NCBI RefSeq assembly: GCF_014842875.1
Contig: NZ_JACYXZ010000005.1
Location: forward strand, 124,001 to 188,000
Reading direction: 5' to 3'
From: Nocardioides donggukensis
GTDB lineage: Bacteria > Actinomycetota > Actinomycetes > Propionibacteriales > Nocardioidaceae
DNA length: 64,000 bases
The notes under the pieces were generated by a model. The model was not told where the DNA came from and made no database searches. It saw nothing but the letters and a program-made list of their open reading frames with translations. This document shows, piece by piece, positions 1 through 9,224 of this stretch. Within the stretch, counting starts at the first letter, position 1, and each line of letters starts with the position of its first letter. The translations under genes were made by a program, and so were the position numbers.

Positions 1-101
1 CGCTGCGCAGCACGCGGATCTCCGGCAAGCTCATCGAGCTGAGCAGGGCCGAGGGGCACGCTGCGGCGCCGCAGGGCAAGCGGAAGCCGCGACACAAGTA
101 G
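1..101 (+). CDS. C-terminal fragment of an unidentified protein
   Basis: The window opens inside a rightward frame whose codons start at base 3 and end at the TAG at 99-101. About 32 C-terminal residues are visible. The last dozen are rich in Lys, Arg and Pro (ending KRKPRHK), a basic tail of the kind seen on nucleic-acid-binding or membrane proteins. No domain can be recognised from so little, so no function is offered. The frame could be fortuitous in DNA this GC-rich, but it stops cleanly 84 bases before the next gene. Confidence 0.45.
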   Translation, partial: LRSTRISGKLIELSRAEGHAAAPQGKRKPRHK

Positions 102-185
102 CCCCGCGTTCCTCTCGCCCGGAAGCCCCGCGTGCCCTAGTGTGACGGCAGTCACATGTGGGGACAGGTGCCGAAGGAGCAAGAG

Positions 186-1268
186 ATGCAGCAGCAGGTC
201 CCCCTCGTCCGCGCGGTCCCGGTGATCGCGGTCGTGACCACCCTCCTCGCGCTGCTGGCCGCGGCGCTGACCACCCCCGCAGGGGCGGCCGAGCGCGCCG
301 CGAGCCCGTCGTACGTCGCGCTCGGCGACTCCTACGCCTCTGGCACCGGGACCCGCAGCTACCTGGCTGACGGGACCAGCTGCCAGCGGTCCACCCGGGC
401 CTACCCGGCCCTGATCGCGGCGGCCCGTGGCTACGAGCTCAGCTTCCGGGCCTGCTCGGGCGCGCGGGTCTCCGACGTCGCCACCCAGGTGGAGGCGCTC
501 TCGCCGGCGACCGGATACGTCACGGTCTCGGTCGGCGGCAACGACGCCGGCTTCGCCGACGTGCTCACCGAGTGCGCCCAGCCCGGCTGGATGAGCGACT
601 GCAACGGCGCCATCGACGCCGCCCGCAGGTTCATCGACCGCACCCTGCCGGGGCGGCTGGCCGGCCTGTACGCCGACATCGACCAGCGGGCGCCCAACGC
701 CCGCGTGGTCGTGGTCGGCTACCCCCGGATCTTCATGGGCAAGGACTGCAACTGGGCCACCTGGTTCTCCCGCAGCGAGATGACCCGGCTCAACGAGACC
801 GCCGACCTGCTCAACCAGCGCACCGCCGGGCTGGCCGCCACCCGGGGCTTCGGGTTCGCCGACCCCACCGACCGGTTCGTCGGGCACGCGGTCTGCGCGG
901 ACGCCGAGTGGATCAACGGCCTGTCCTGGCCGATCTCGGAGTCCTACCACCCGAATCGGCCCGGTCACTCCTCCGGCTACACGCCCACGGTCAGCCCGCT
1001 GCTGACCGGCGCCGCGGTCGCGGTCAGCCGGACCGTCCGGCAGCGGGCGGCCGCGTCGGCGGAGCGGCTGGTCGAGGCGCAGCGCGAGCACACCGCGACG
1101 GACGCGGCGATCGAGCCGGAGACCGTCGCTGCCCCGGACCTGACCACGCCGCGGGCCCGGAAGGCGGCCCGCCGGGCCGGGGTCGACCTCGGCAGCCGGC
1201 GCAGCATCGACGCCGCCGACCGCCGGGCCTCGCGCGCCCAGGCCCGGGCCTGGGCCCGCACCCACTGA
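186..1268 (+). CDS. secreted SGNH/GDSL-family hydrolase
   Basis: Predicted extracellular esterase or lipase of 360 residues. An N-terminal signal peptide (hydrophobic stretch at about residues 8-28, then TTPAGAA) precedes the SGNH fold. Block I is YVALGDSYASG with the nucleophile Ser at about residue 49. Block III is SVGGND near residue 117. Block V is ESYHPNRPGH near residue 255, carrying the catalytic His. The C-terminal 90 residues are Ala/Arg-rich and look like an unstructured tail. The ATG at 186 is preferred over the in-frame ATG at 156 because AAGGAG lies 7 bases upstream and it gives a clean signal peptide. The natural substrate cannot be read from the sequence. Confidence 0.85.
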   Translation: MQQQVPLVRAVPVIAVVTTLLALLAAALTTPAGAAERAASPSYVALGDSYASGTGTRSYLADGTSCQRSTRAYPALIAAARGYELSFRACSGARVSDVATQVEALSPATGYVTVSVGGNDAGFADVLTECAQPGWMSDCNGAIDAARRFIDRTLPGRLAGLYADIDQRAPNARVVVVGYPRIFMGKDCNWATWFSRSEMTRLNETADLLNQRTAGLAATRGFGFADPTDRFVGHAVCADAEWINGLSWPISESYHPNRPGHSSGYTPTVSPLLTGAAVAVSRTVRQRAAASAERLVEAQREHTATDAAIEPETVAAPDLTTPRARKAARRAGVDLGSRRSIDAADRRASRAQARAWARTH

Positions 1269-1356
1269 CGCTCACGGCGCCGCCGGGGCCGCCGGGGCCG
1301 CCGGCCGCTCGGGCCGGTTCGGCCGGGGACGGTCCGAGAGGGGTCCGGGCCGGGAC

Positions 1357-1362
1357 TAGGGT
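1357..1362 (+). promoter_or_regulatory. candidate -10 element (TAGGGT), leaderless
   Basis: TAGGGT ends 7 bases before the ATG at 1370, and no Shine-Dalgarno sequence intervenes. This spacing puts the transcription start at or next to the start codon. Confidence 0.4.
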
Positions 1363-1369
1363 GGTGCCG

Positions 1370-4108
1370 ATGTCCCGGTTGGTCGGTCGCGCAGCCCTCG
1401 TCGAGGAGATCCACGCCCGCCTCGCGTCCGGTCGGCCGGTCGCCCTGCACGGCCCGACCGGCATCGGCAAGAGCGCGCTGCTCGACGAGGTCGAGGCGCA
1501 CGCGGCGTCCTCGGGCACCCGGGTGCTGCGGGCCCGCGGCGCGGTCGCGGAGCGCTCGCTGCGGTTCGCGGCGCTGCAGGACCTGCTCGACCAGGTCCCC
1601 GGGGACGTCCTGGCCGCCCGACCCGAGGAGGCCCGGGTCGTGGGCACGGGCCTCGTGGGGCGACCCCTCGACCCGGACGCGGTGCACCAGGTGCAGCGGG
1701 CGTGGTTCCGGATCCTGGGCGAGCTCGCGGCGGCCGGCCCGGTGCTGCTGCTCGTCGACGACGCGCAGTGGATCGATGCCGAGTCCCTCGCCGCGATCGG
1801 GTACGCCGGCCGCCGGGTCGCCGCGTCCGCCGGCCTGGTCTCCACCTGGGGTCCCGAGCCGGACGGGTCCGCCGAGGTCCTCCCCGCCGCGGACCACCTC
1901 GACGTGCCCGCACTGGACTCCGGCGACGTCGTCCACCTGCTGGGCCGGCACGGGGTCTCCCCGTCGGCGGCACAGCGGATCTGCACCCAGGCCGGTGGGC
2001 TGCCCGCGCTCGCCCTCGCCCTCGGCGGTGCCGCCGGGGCGGACCCGACCCTGCTGGGCCGGCCCTCGCCGACGCCCGCGAGCATCGTCCGGATGCTGCA
2101 CGACCGGGTCGCGTCCCAGCCTGGCGAGGTCCGCGAGACGCTCGTCCACGCGGCCCTGCTGCACCGTCCCACCATGCGGCACCTGGTCCGGGCCGGGCGC
2201 AGCGACGCGGAGGCGCACCTCGAGCACGCCACCCGCGCCGGGCTGCTGACCCGGCGTGAGGAGGAGGTGCGCTTCACCCCGCCGGCACTCGCCCAGGTGC
2301 TGGCCGGGGCGGTGCCCGCCGACCGTCGCGCCGCGCTGCACCGCCGGCTCGGCGAGGTCGCGGCCACGGCGGCCGAGCAGCTCCGGCACCGCGCCCTCGC
2401 CGACCCGGCCCCCGACGAGGGGCTGGCCGGCGAGCTGGCGACGGCGGCCGAGGCCGCCCTGCAGCGCGGCGACCGCGAGCTGGCCTGCGAGCTGTTCCTG
2501 CTCGCCGCCGACCGCTGCCCGCCCGCGCTGGCGGCGCTGCGCGTCGAGTGCCTGGCCTCCTGCGTCGAGGCCGGGGCGCCCGGCAACCACGCCGACCTGA
2601 TCTACCGGGCGCTGGACGACCTGCTCGCCGCGGAGGCCACGCCCGGCCAGCGGGTGCGGGTCCGTCTGGCACTCGTGGAGCTGGCCGGCACCGGGACCGC
2701 GATGGTCGAGGAGGTGTTGACCGCCGCGCTGGCCGACGCCGGTGCCGAGCCGCACCTGGTGGCCGACGTCCTCCTGCAGCGGGCCCGGGTGCACCTGCGG
2801 GAGTCCCGGCCGCGCGAGTCGGAGCGGCACGCGGCCGAGGCGGTCCGGATCCTCCGACGGCTGGGCGACCAGCGGGCCGAGGCGCTCGCCCTGCCCCTGC
2901 TCGCCGCCGTACGCCGATGGCTCGGCGTGGGCGACCACGACGCGGTCCTGCGCCGGGCGCTGAGCCTGCCGGAGCCGGCCACGCCGGGGATGCTGCACAC
3001 CTCGCCGCGCTACATGGCCGCCCGCTTCGCGTTCTACGACGACCGTCTCGAGGAGTCCTGGGAGGCCTGCCTGACCATGCTCGCGGGCGTCGAGCGCGGG
3101 GCCGGCCAGGATGCGGTGCACCTGCTGCGGTGCCTGGTCGAGACCGCCGCCCGGCTCGGTCGGTGCCGGGAGGCCCTGGACTACGCGGCCCGGGCGCAAC
3201 GGGTGGCCGACGACTTCGAGCTCGAGGCGCACCCGTCGTGGTTCATCACGGCGACCGCCGAGCTGGTTGGCGGCGACCTGGCCCGGGCCCGTCGGCTGGC
3301 CGAGCAGGGGGTCGTCGCCTGCGAGGAGGCCGGTGACCGGCGCTACCTGCAGCGGCACCTCATGGTGCTCGGGCAGGCACTGCTGCGGCAGGGCGACGCC
3401 CGGGCCGCGGCCACCGCGCTGGGCCGGCTGCGCGAGATCGAGCGGGAGAACGGCATCGGCGACCCCACGGTGAACCGGTGGCGCCCCGACCTGGTCTCCG
3501 CCCTCGTCGTGGCCGGCGACCTCGCGACGGCCGCCGAGGTGGTCGAGGAGACCCGGGCGGCGCTGGCCGGGCGCTCGGAGGTGGCCGGGACCCGCGCCCA
3601 GCTGGACCGGGCCGCGGCCGAGCTCTGCCTGGCCCGTGGGGAGACCGACCGGGCCGAGGAGCTGCTGGCCTCCTCGGAGCGGGTCTGCCGGGAGCTGGGG
3701 CTGCGGATCGACCTGGGTCGGGCCCTGCTGACCCGGGCGCACCTCGAGCGCCGCCGTCGCCGGGCGGCCGCGTCCCGGGAGGCGTTGGCGGCCGCGCACG
3801 AGGTGTTCCGGGACGCGCACGCGGCTCCGTGGGCCACCCAGGCCCGCTCGGCGGCGCGGATCCCCGACCCCCGGCCGGTCGGGGACGGGGCCCCGGAGCG
3901 GGACCGGGGGTTGGATCAGCTCACCGCCACCGAGCGCCGGATCGCGCGCCAGGTCGCCGAGGGCGCCAGCAACCGGGAGGTGGCCGAGCGCCTGTTCCTC
4001 TCGGTCAAGACCGTCGAGGCCACGCTGACCCGGATCTACCGCAAGCTCGGCCTGCGCTCGCGGACCCAGCTCGCGGCGTACGTGCTCCCGGGCGACGGGC
4101 CGGCCTGA
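1370..4108 (+). CDS. LuxR-family regulator with N-terminal ATPase (LAL type)
   Basis: Large transcriptional regulator of 912 residues. An AAA/STAND-like ATPase occupies the N-terminus (Walker A GPTGIGKS at residues 28-35, Walker B VLLLVDD near 124-130). A long helical, TPR-like middle follows, and a LuxR/GerE helix-turn-helix lies in the last 65 residues (LTATERRIARQVAEG, then NREVAERLFLSVKTVE). The family integrates an unknown ligand or partner signal with DNA binding. The AzlCD genes start 3 bases downstream, so they may be co-transcribed and even regulated by it (inference). A GTG at 1361 is an alternative in-frame start. A second, distantly similar regulator lies at 10314-13106. Confidence 0.85.
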   Translation: MSRLVGRAALVEEIHARLASGRPVALHGPTGIGKSALLDEVEAHAASSGTRVLRARGAVAERSLRFAALQDLLDQVPGDVLAARPEEARVVGTGLVGRPLDPDAVHQVQRAWFRILGELAAAGPVLLLVDDAQWIDAESLAAIGYAGRRVAASAGLVSTWGPEPDGSAEVLPAADHLDVPALDSGDVVHLLGRHGVSPSAAQRICTQAGGLPALALALGGAAGADPTLLGRPSPTPASIVRMLHDRVASQPGEVRETLVHAALLHRPTMRHLVRAGRSDAEAHLEHATRAGLLTRREEEVRFTPPALAQVLAGAVPADRRAALHRRLGEVAATAAEQLRHRALADPAPDEGLAGELATAAEAALQRGDRELACELFLLAADRCPPALAALRVECLASCVEAGAPGNHADLIYRALDDLLAAEATPGQRVRVRLALVELAGTGTAMVEEVLTAALADAGAEPHLVADVLLQRARVHLRESRPRESERHAAEAVRILRRLGDQRAEALALPLLAAVRRWLGVGDHDAVLRRALSLPEPATPGMLHTSPRYMAARFAFYDDRLEESWEACLTMLAGVERGAGQDAVHLLRCLVETAARLGRCREALDYAARAQRVADDFELEAHPSWFITATAELVGGDLARARRLAEQGVVACEEAGDRRYLQRHLMVLGQALLRQGDARAAATALGRLREIERENGIGDPTVNRWRPDLVSALVVAGDLATAAEVVEETRAALAGRSEVAGTRAQLDRAAAELCLARGETDRAEELLASSERVCRELGLRIDLGRALLTRAHLERRRRRAAASREALAAAHEVFRDAHAAPWATQARSAARIPDPRPVGDGAPERDRGLDQLTATERRIARQVAEGASNREVAERLFLSVKTVEATLTRIYRKLGLRSRTQLAAYVLPGDGPA

Positions 4109-4111
4109 CCC

Positions 4112-4786
4112 GTGGACCTGCGTCGCCTCTCCGAGGAGCTCGGCCCCGGCCTGCTCCGGGACATCGTGCTGGTCTGCCTGGCGGTCGGCGTGGTCGGGGT
4201 CTCCTACGGTGCGATCACGGTCAGCGAGGGGCTGCCGGTGTGGACCCCGTCGTACTTCTCACTGGTCGTGCTCGCCGGTGCCAGCCAGTTCCTGTTCACC
4301 GGGATCGTCGCCGCGGGCGGCAGCCCGGTGGCCGCCGTGGTCGCCGGGCTGCTGGTCAACGCCCGGCACCTGCCGTTCGGGTTCGCGCTCGCCGACACCG
4401 TCCGGGGCCGGCCGCTGCTCGGCGGCTACCTGATGATCGACGAGTCCGTCGCGTTCGCGCTGGCCCAGCGCGACCCCCGGGTCCGCCGGGTCGCCTACTT
4501 CACGTGCGGGCTGCTGCTCATGCTCTGCTGGAACGTCGGGTCGCTGCTGGGGGCCCTGGCCGGCACCACGATCACCGACACCGACGCGCTCGGCCTGGAC
4601 GCCGCCTTCCCGGCCGTGCTCCTGGCGCTGGTGCTGCCGAGCCTGCGGACGGCCGGCACCCGGCGCCCGGCCCTGCTCGGCGCCGCGGTGGCGCTGGCGC
4701 TCACGCCGTTCCTGCCCGCGGGGCTGCCGGTGCTGTTCGCGCTCGCCGGCCTGGTGCTGGCCCGTCCCGGTCGGGAGCCGGCGTGA
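4112..4786 (+). CDS. azlC: AzlC-family branched-chain amino acid exporter, large subunit
   Basis: Integral membrane protein of 224 residues, the usual AzlC length. It works with AzlD to export branched-chain or related amino acids. Recognisable AzlC features are SYGAITVSEGLPVW, the GASQFLFTG segment and NARHLPFGFALAD. Five or more hydrophobic segments are visible. It starts with GTG three bases after the LuxR stop and overlaps azlD by four bases (GTGA), so translational coupling is likely. The C-terminal half (a run of Leu/Ala/Val helices) is less conserved. The substrate is inferred from the family, not from the sequence. Confidence 0.85.
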   Translation: MDLRRLSEELGPGLLRDIVLVCLAVGVVGVSYGAITVSEGLPVWTPSYFSLVVLAGASQFLFTGIVAAGGSPVAAVVAGLLVNARHLPFGFALADTVRGRPLLGGYLMIDESVAFALAQRDPRVRRVAYFTCGLLLMLCWNVGSLLGALAGTTITDTDALGLDAAFPAVLLALVLPSLRTAGTRRPALLGAAVALALTPFLPAGLPVLFALAGLVLARPGREPA

Positions 4787-5103
4787 TCGGCACGACCGCG
4801 ATCCTGGTCTCCGGTGCCGTGCTGGGCCTGGGCACCTTCGGCTACCGGGTCGCCGGGCCGCTGCTGCGCACCCGGTTCACGCCCTCCCCCTGGACCCAGG
4901 AGCTGATGACGACCGGGGCGACGGTCCTGCTGTTCGCGCTCGTGGTCACCAGCGCGGTCGCGGACGGCCGGGAGCCGGCCGACCTCGCCCGACCGGCCGG
5001 GGTCCTGGTCGGTGGCGTGCTGGCCTGGAAGAGGGCGCCGTTCGTCGTCGTGGTGCTCGCCGCGGCCGGCACCGCCGCGCTGCTGCGGCTGCTGGTCCGG
5101 TGA
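4783..5103 (+). CDS. azlD: AzlD-family membrane protein
   Basis: Small membrane protein of 106 residues with three to four hydrophobic helices, the standard AzlD size and the obligatory partner of AzlC. It contains the AzlD-type stretch AGVLVGGVLAWKRAPFVVVV, which matches the family's conserved loop and helix. The GTG at 4783 overlaps the azlC stop. The gene ends 6 bases before the stop codon of the convergent gene on the other strand, leaving no room for a separate terminator between them. Confidence 0.8.
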   Translation: MIGTTAILVSGAVLGLGTFGYRVAGPLLRTRFTPSPWTQELMTTGATVLLFALVVTSAVADGREPADLARPAGVLVGGVLAWKRAPFVVVVLAAAGTAALLRLLVR

Positions 5104-5109
5104 CCCGGG

Positions 5110-6192
5110 TCAGGGCTCCAGGCGCTCCCGGTAGCCGGGCAGCGTCGCCTCGGTGACCACCAGGGGGTGGTCGGTGGCCCGCCGCACGTTGGCCGACAGG
5201 TCGGCCCGGTAGCGGCTGAACTCGATCTTGTCGGAGCCGAAGACCCAGTCCACCAGCATCCGGGGTGGCGGGGCGCAGGCGCCGCCGGTGCTGCCGCCGT
5301 TCGCGGCCTTCAGGGCGGTGTTCGCGGTCAGCGGGCAGAAGTACTCGGCGCGCTCGTTGAAGTCGCCGGTGAAGATGACCGGGGTGCCGTCCGCGCCGAG
5401 CCGGTTCGCCAGCCCGATCTGGATGCTGGTGGCGGCCCGGCGCCAGCGCACGTTGTTGCCGTGCGCCTTGGTGGTCGCGGGGTTGTGGAAGTTGGCCACC
5501 CACACGCGCTGCCCGGTGGCGTAGTGCTCGAGGAGGACGTACGGCATCTGGCGCTGGCGCCCCCCGAAGTAGGGGATCCCGATCGTGCGCTTCTCGACGG
5601 CGCCGAAGCTGCCCTGGCGCCAGGCGATCGAGTTCTCGACGCCGAGGTGGCCCACCGCCATGCCCGGCCACACGTCCCAGGTGCCTCCGGCGCGACCGAG
5701 GAAGTTGTTCAGCTGCGGGGCCTGGAACTCCTGCAGGCCGACGACGTCCACGCCCTGGCCGGAGAGCGAGCCGAGGGCCCAGCCCATGCGGACCCCGCTG
5801 GAGGCCCAGCCGGGGCGGTTCCCGCCCTTGACGGTGTGGCTGTGCCCGAGCACGTTGAACGAGGCCACCGTGAAGGAGGCCGGCGCGACCGTGCGGAACT
5901 TCGGCGGCGGTGGCTTCTTCGGCTCCGGCCGCGGCTCGAGCACCACGCGCGGGCCGGTGAGCTGGCGGCGGGTGTCGCGGGCGGCCGGCGTGGGCGCCGG
6001 CGTCGCCTTGGCCCGGGGGGTCGCCTCGACCGCTGCCGCGCTGTCGGAGGGCGTCGGCGGGGCGACGATGCCGGCGTTGGCGGCCCGCTCGTCGTCGGCG
6101 CCGGGGGCCGCCTGGAGGCCCACTGCCACGACGACCGCCGTCACCAGCGCAGCAGGCGCCAGCATCACGAGCAGATCGGGTGGTTTGCGCAC
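5110..6192 (-). CDS. membrane-anchored endonuclease/exonuclease/phosphatase-fold protein
   Basis: About 360 residues if started at the GTG at 6192. A basic N-terminus and one hydrophobic helix (LAPAALVTAVVVAVGL) are followed by an Ala/Pro-rich linker with PEPKKPPPP, then an EEP (DNase I-like) domain. Metal and catalytic signatures are visible in order: SFNVLG, VVGLQEF (Glu), VANFHNPAT (His), FTGDFNE (Asp/Asn) and TDHPLVV (Asp-His). It is probably an extracytoplasmic phosphodiesterase acting on nucleic acid, lipid or sugar phosphate; the substrate is unknown. The start is uncertain. An ATG at 6279 would overlap the upstream gene, and no clear ribosome site marks either. Confidence 0.75.
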   Translation of the reverse strand: MRKPPDLLVMLAPAALVTAVVVAVGLQAAPGADDERAANAGIVAPPTPSDSAAAVEATPRAKATPAPTPAARDTRRQLTGPRVVLEPRPEPKKPPPPKFRTVAPASFTVASFNVLGHSHTVKGGNRPGWASSGVRMGWALGSLSGQGVDVVGLQEFQAPQLNNFLGRAGGTWDVWPGMAVGHLGVENSIAWRQGSFGAVEKRTIGIPYFGGRQRQMPYVLLEHYATGQRVWVANFHNPATTKAHGNNVRWRRAATSIQIGLANRLGADGTPVIFTGDFNERAEYFCPLTANTALKAANGGSTGGACAPPPRMLVDWVFGSDKIEFSRYRADLSANVRRATDHPLVVTEATLPGYRERLEP

Positions 6193-6266
6193 CGCCCGAA
6201 CACTACCCGCAAGTCGCCGGCCACGCCCAAGCCTCGGGCCCGGCCCAGTGCTCGCGGGATCGGGTC

Positions 6267-7640
6267 TCAGGCGATCCACACGGTCTTGAGGTTGGTGAAC
6301 TCCCGGATCCCGGCCGCGCTGAGCTCCCGGCCGTGCCCGGAGGCCTTGACCCCGCCGAAGGGCATCGCCGGGTGGGAGGCGGTCATCGAGTTGATGAAGG
6401 TCTGGCCGGCCTCGAGGTCACGGACGAAGATCTCCTGCTCCGCGGCGTCGGTGGTCCAGGCGTTGGCGCCGAGGCCGAAGCGGGTGGCGTTGGCGAGGGT
6501 GACCGCCTCCTCGATCGAGCCCACCTTGAACACCGTCGCGACGGGTCCGAACGCCTCCTCGTGGAAGAGCTCCATGTCCTCGGTGACACCGGTCAGCACC
6601 GTCGGCGGGTACCACCAGCCCGGTCGGTCCGGGGTCTCGCCGCCGAGCTCGAGGGTGGCCCCGTCCGCGACGGCGGCGTCGACCAGCGCGACGACGTCCT
6701 CGCGGCCCTGCTCGGTGGCCAGCGGTCCGACGTCGGTGCCCTCCTCCATCGGGTCGCCGACGGTCAGGCCCGACATGGCCTTGAGGAACAGGCCCAGCCA
6801 CTCGTCGTACACGTCGGCGTGGACGATGAAGCGCTTGGCGGCGATGCAGGACTGGCCGCAGTTCTGGGTGCGCGAGGTGGTCGCCACCCGGGCGGCCTCC
6901 TCGAGGTCGGCCGAGGGCATCACCACGAACGGGTCGGAGCCACCGAGCTCCAGGACCACCTTCTTCAGCGACTCCCCGGCCACCCGGCCCACGGCCACAC
7001 CGGCGCCCTCGGACCCGGTCAGCGTGGCGGCGGCCACGCGGGAGTCCGTGATGACCGACTCGACGGCCGAGGAGCCGACCAGCAGGGTGGTGAAGACGTG
7101 GTCGGGGAACCCGGCGTCGACGAAGAGCTGCTCGATGGCCAGCGCCGTCTGCGGGACGTTGCTGGCGTGCTTGAGCAGCCCCACGTTGCCGGCCATGAGC
7201 GCCGGGGCGGCGAACCGCATCGCCTGCCACCAGGGGAAGTTCCACGGCATGACCGCCAGGACCACCCCGATCGGCAGGTAGCGGCCGTAGGCCCGGGAGG
7301 CGCCCACCGTCTCGGCGTCGATGGGCTCGTCGGCCAGGTGCTCGGCGCCGTGGTCGGCGTAGTAGCGCAGCGCGGACGCGCACTTGCCGATCTCCCCGGC
7401 CGCGGAGGCACGGGTCTTGCCCATCTCGAGCGTGACCAGCTCGGCCAGCTCGTCGGTGCGCTCGTCGAGCAGCTCGGCGGCCCGACGCAGCCAGGCCGCG
7501 CGGTCGTCGTACGAGGTGAGGCGGTAGTCGGCGGCCGCTGCGGAGGCGCGGCCGATGGCGGCCTCGACCTCCTCGGGGGTCAGCTCCTCGAAGGTGCGCA
7601 GCACCTCTCCTGTGCGGGGGTCGGTCGTGGCGATGGGCAT
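6267..7640 (-). CDS. NAD(P)+-dependent succinate-semialdehyde dehydrogenase-like aldehyde dehydrogenase
   Basis: Complete ALDH-superfamily enzyme of 457 residues, matching the shorter Sad/GabD class. It oxidises an aldehyde (succinate semialdehyde is the family default) to the acid. The cofactor site is PWNFPWWQ near residue 132. The general base Glu lies in LELGGSDP near 231. The nucleophile is Cys265 in NCGQSCIAAKR. The C-terminal signature is MPFGGVKASGHGRE. The ATG at 7640 is preceded by a CAGTCT hexamer 7 bases away and no Shine-Dalgarno sequence, hinting at leaderless expression. The gene is transcribed toward the EEP-fold gene but separated from it by 74 bases. Exact substrate specificity is an inference. 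Confidence 0.85.
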   Translation of the reverse strand: MPIATTDPRTGEVLRTFEELTPEEVEAAIGRASAAAADYRLTSYDDRAAWLRRAAELLDERTDELAELVTLEMGKTRASAAGEIGKCASALRYYADHGAEHLADEPIDAETVGASRAYGRYLPIGVVLAVMPWNFPWWQAMRFAAPALMAGNVGLLKHASNVPQTALAIEQLFVDAGFPDHVFTTLLVGSSAVESVITDSRVAAATLTGSEGAGVAVGRVAGESLKKVVLELGGSDPFVVMPSADLEEAARVATTSRTQNCGQSCIAAKRFIVHADVYDEWLGLFLKAMSGLTVGDPMEEGTDVGPLATEQGREDVVALVDAAVADGATLELGGETPDRPGWWYPPTVLTGVTEDMELFHEEAFGPVATVFKVGSIEEAVTLANATRFGLGANAWTTDAAEQEIFVRDLEAGQTFINSMTASHPAMPFGGVKASGHGRELSAAGIREFTNLKTVWIA

Positions 7641-7756
7641 GCCGCCCAGACTGCCAGAGGCGGCAACCTCCCGTCACCGGTCGGAGCGCGGGCCCGCCGC
7701 TGTCCGTCCCGGTCCGCTCAGGTCCGCGGCCCGTGCGCCCGTGGCAGGGTGGTGCC

Positions 7757-9199
7757 ATGGCAGACGACCACGAGTCCAGCCCCGGCCCCCCGACGACGGC
7801 GATCCTGTTCGGCGCGACCGGGGACCTGGCCCGTCGCAAGCTGCTGCCCGGACTGCTGCACCTCTGGCGCTCCGGGCTGCTGCCGGAGATGCGGGTGGTG
7901 GGCACCTCGCTGGACGAGCACGACCGGGACTCGTTCGTGCAGCTGGCGCGTGAGGCGGTGGCGGAGTTCAGCTCCGACGAGCTGGACAAGGACGAGTTCG
8001 AGGAGTTCGCCACGCTGCTGCACTGGGCGCCGAGCGGCACCGAGCAGCTGGTGGCGGCGGTGAAGGAGGCCGAGGCCGACTGCACCCAGCCGCACACCCG
8101 CCTGCACTACCTCTCGGTGCCGCCCAGCGCCGCGCTCAGCGTCGTCCACCAGCTCCGCGACGCCGGCCTGGTCGAGGGCAGCCGGATCGTCATGGAGAAG
8201 CCGTTCGGCACCGACCTGGACTCCGCCCGGTCGCTCAACGCCTCGATCCACGAGGTGTTCGAGGAGGAGCAGGTGTTCCGGATCGACCACTTCCTCGGCA
8301 AGGAGGCGGCGCTGAACATCCTGGCCTTCCGGTTCGCGAACGGGCTGTTCGAGCCGATCTGGCACCGCAACTTCATCGACCATGTGCAGATCGACATCCC
8401 CGAGACCCTCGGGCTGGAGGGCCGCTCGGCGTTCTACGAGAAGACCGGCGCCTACCGGGACATGGTGGTGACCCACCTGTTCCAGGTGCTGGCCTTCACC
8501 GCGATGGAGTCCCCGGTGGCGCTGGACCCGCAGTCGATCACCGAGGAGAAGTACAAGGTCTTCCGGTCGATGCTGCCCATCGACCCGGACGACGTCGTCC
8601 GCGGCCAGTACGACGGCTACCGGGCCGGCGACGGTGTCGACCCGGACTCCGAGACCGAGACCTTCATCGCCCTCAAGTGCTTCGTCGACAACTGGCGCTG
8701 GGCCGACGTCCCGTTCTTCCTCAGGACCGGCAAGCAGCTCGCGGAGGGCCAGCGGATCATCTCGATCGCGTTCAAGGAGCCGCCGAAGTCCATGTTCCCG
8801 GACGGCTCCGGCGTGGGGGAGCACGGACCCGACCACCTCACCTTCGACCTCGCCGACTCCTCGAAGATGTCGCTGTCGTTCTACGGCAAGCGGCCCGGCC
8901 CGGGCTTCCGCCTCGACAAGCTCTCGATGCAGTTCGCCATGCAGGACACCGACTGGGCCGGCTCCGGTCTCGAGGCCTACGAGCGGCTGATCCTCGAGGC
9001 GGTCAAGGGCAACCGCACCCTGTTCACCACCGCCGAGGGTGTGGAGCGGCTCTGGGAGATCTCCGCCGACCTGCTTGCCGACCCGCCGCCGGTGCGCCGG
9101 TACGCCGCCGGGTCCTGGGGGCCGAACCAGATCCACCAGCTGATCGCGCCGGCGGCCTGGCGGCTGCCGTTCGAGCGGGAGTGGCGGGACCCGTCGTGA
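7757..9199 (+). CDS. zwf: glucose-6-phosphate 1-dehydrogenase
   Basis: Catalyses the NADP(+)-linked first step of the oxidative pentose phosphate pathway. It has 480 residues. The nucleotide-binding motif GATGDLARRK starts at residue 19, and the active-site signature RIDHFLGKE lies at residues 175-183 with the catalytic His. MEKPFGTDLDSA and the substrate-site region GAYRDMVVTHL are also present. The gene stands alone here, without the tal/tkt/opcA/gnd neighbours usual for the main actinobacterial zwf, so this may be a paralogue. The ATG at 7757 follows CAGGGT plus 6 bases, a leaderless-type start. The gene reads divergently from the aldehyde dehydrogenase. Confidence 0.92.
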   Translation: MADDHESSPGPPTTAILFGATGDLARRKLLPGLLHLWRSGLLPEMRVVGTSLDEHDRDSFVQLAREAVAEFSSDELDKDEFEEFATLLHWAPSGTEQLVAAVKEAEADCTQPHTRLHYLSVPPSAALSVVHQLRDAGLVEGSRIVMEKPFGTDLDSARSLNASIHEVFEEEQVFRIDHFLGKEAALNILAFRFANGLFEPIWHRNFIDHVQIDIPETLGLEGRSAFYEKTGAYRDMVVTHLFQVLAFTAMESPVALDPQSITEEKYKVFRSMLPIDPDDVVRGQYDGYRAGDGVDPDSETETFIALKCFVDNWRWADVPFFLRTGKQLAEGQRIISIAFKEPPKSMFPDGSGVGEHGPDHLTFDLADSSKMSLSFYGKRPGPGFRLDKLSMQFAMQDTDWAGSGLEAYERLILEAVKGNRTLFTTAEGVERLWEISADLLADPPPVRRYAAGSWGPNQIHQLIAPAAWRLPFEREWRDPS

Positions 9200-9224
9200 C
9201 CGGTTCGCCGGGACGGGGCTGAGC

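Noticed and set aside
977-3820. A 947-codon minus-strand frame opposite the first LuxR regulator
   Set aside because: Low-complexity antisense shadow with no recognisable motif.
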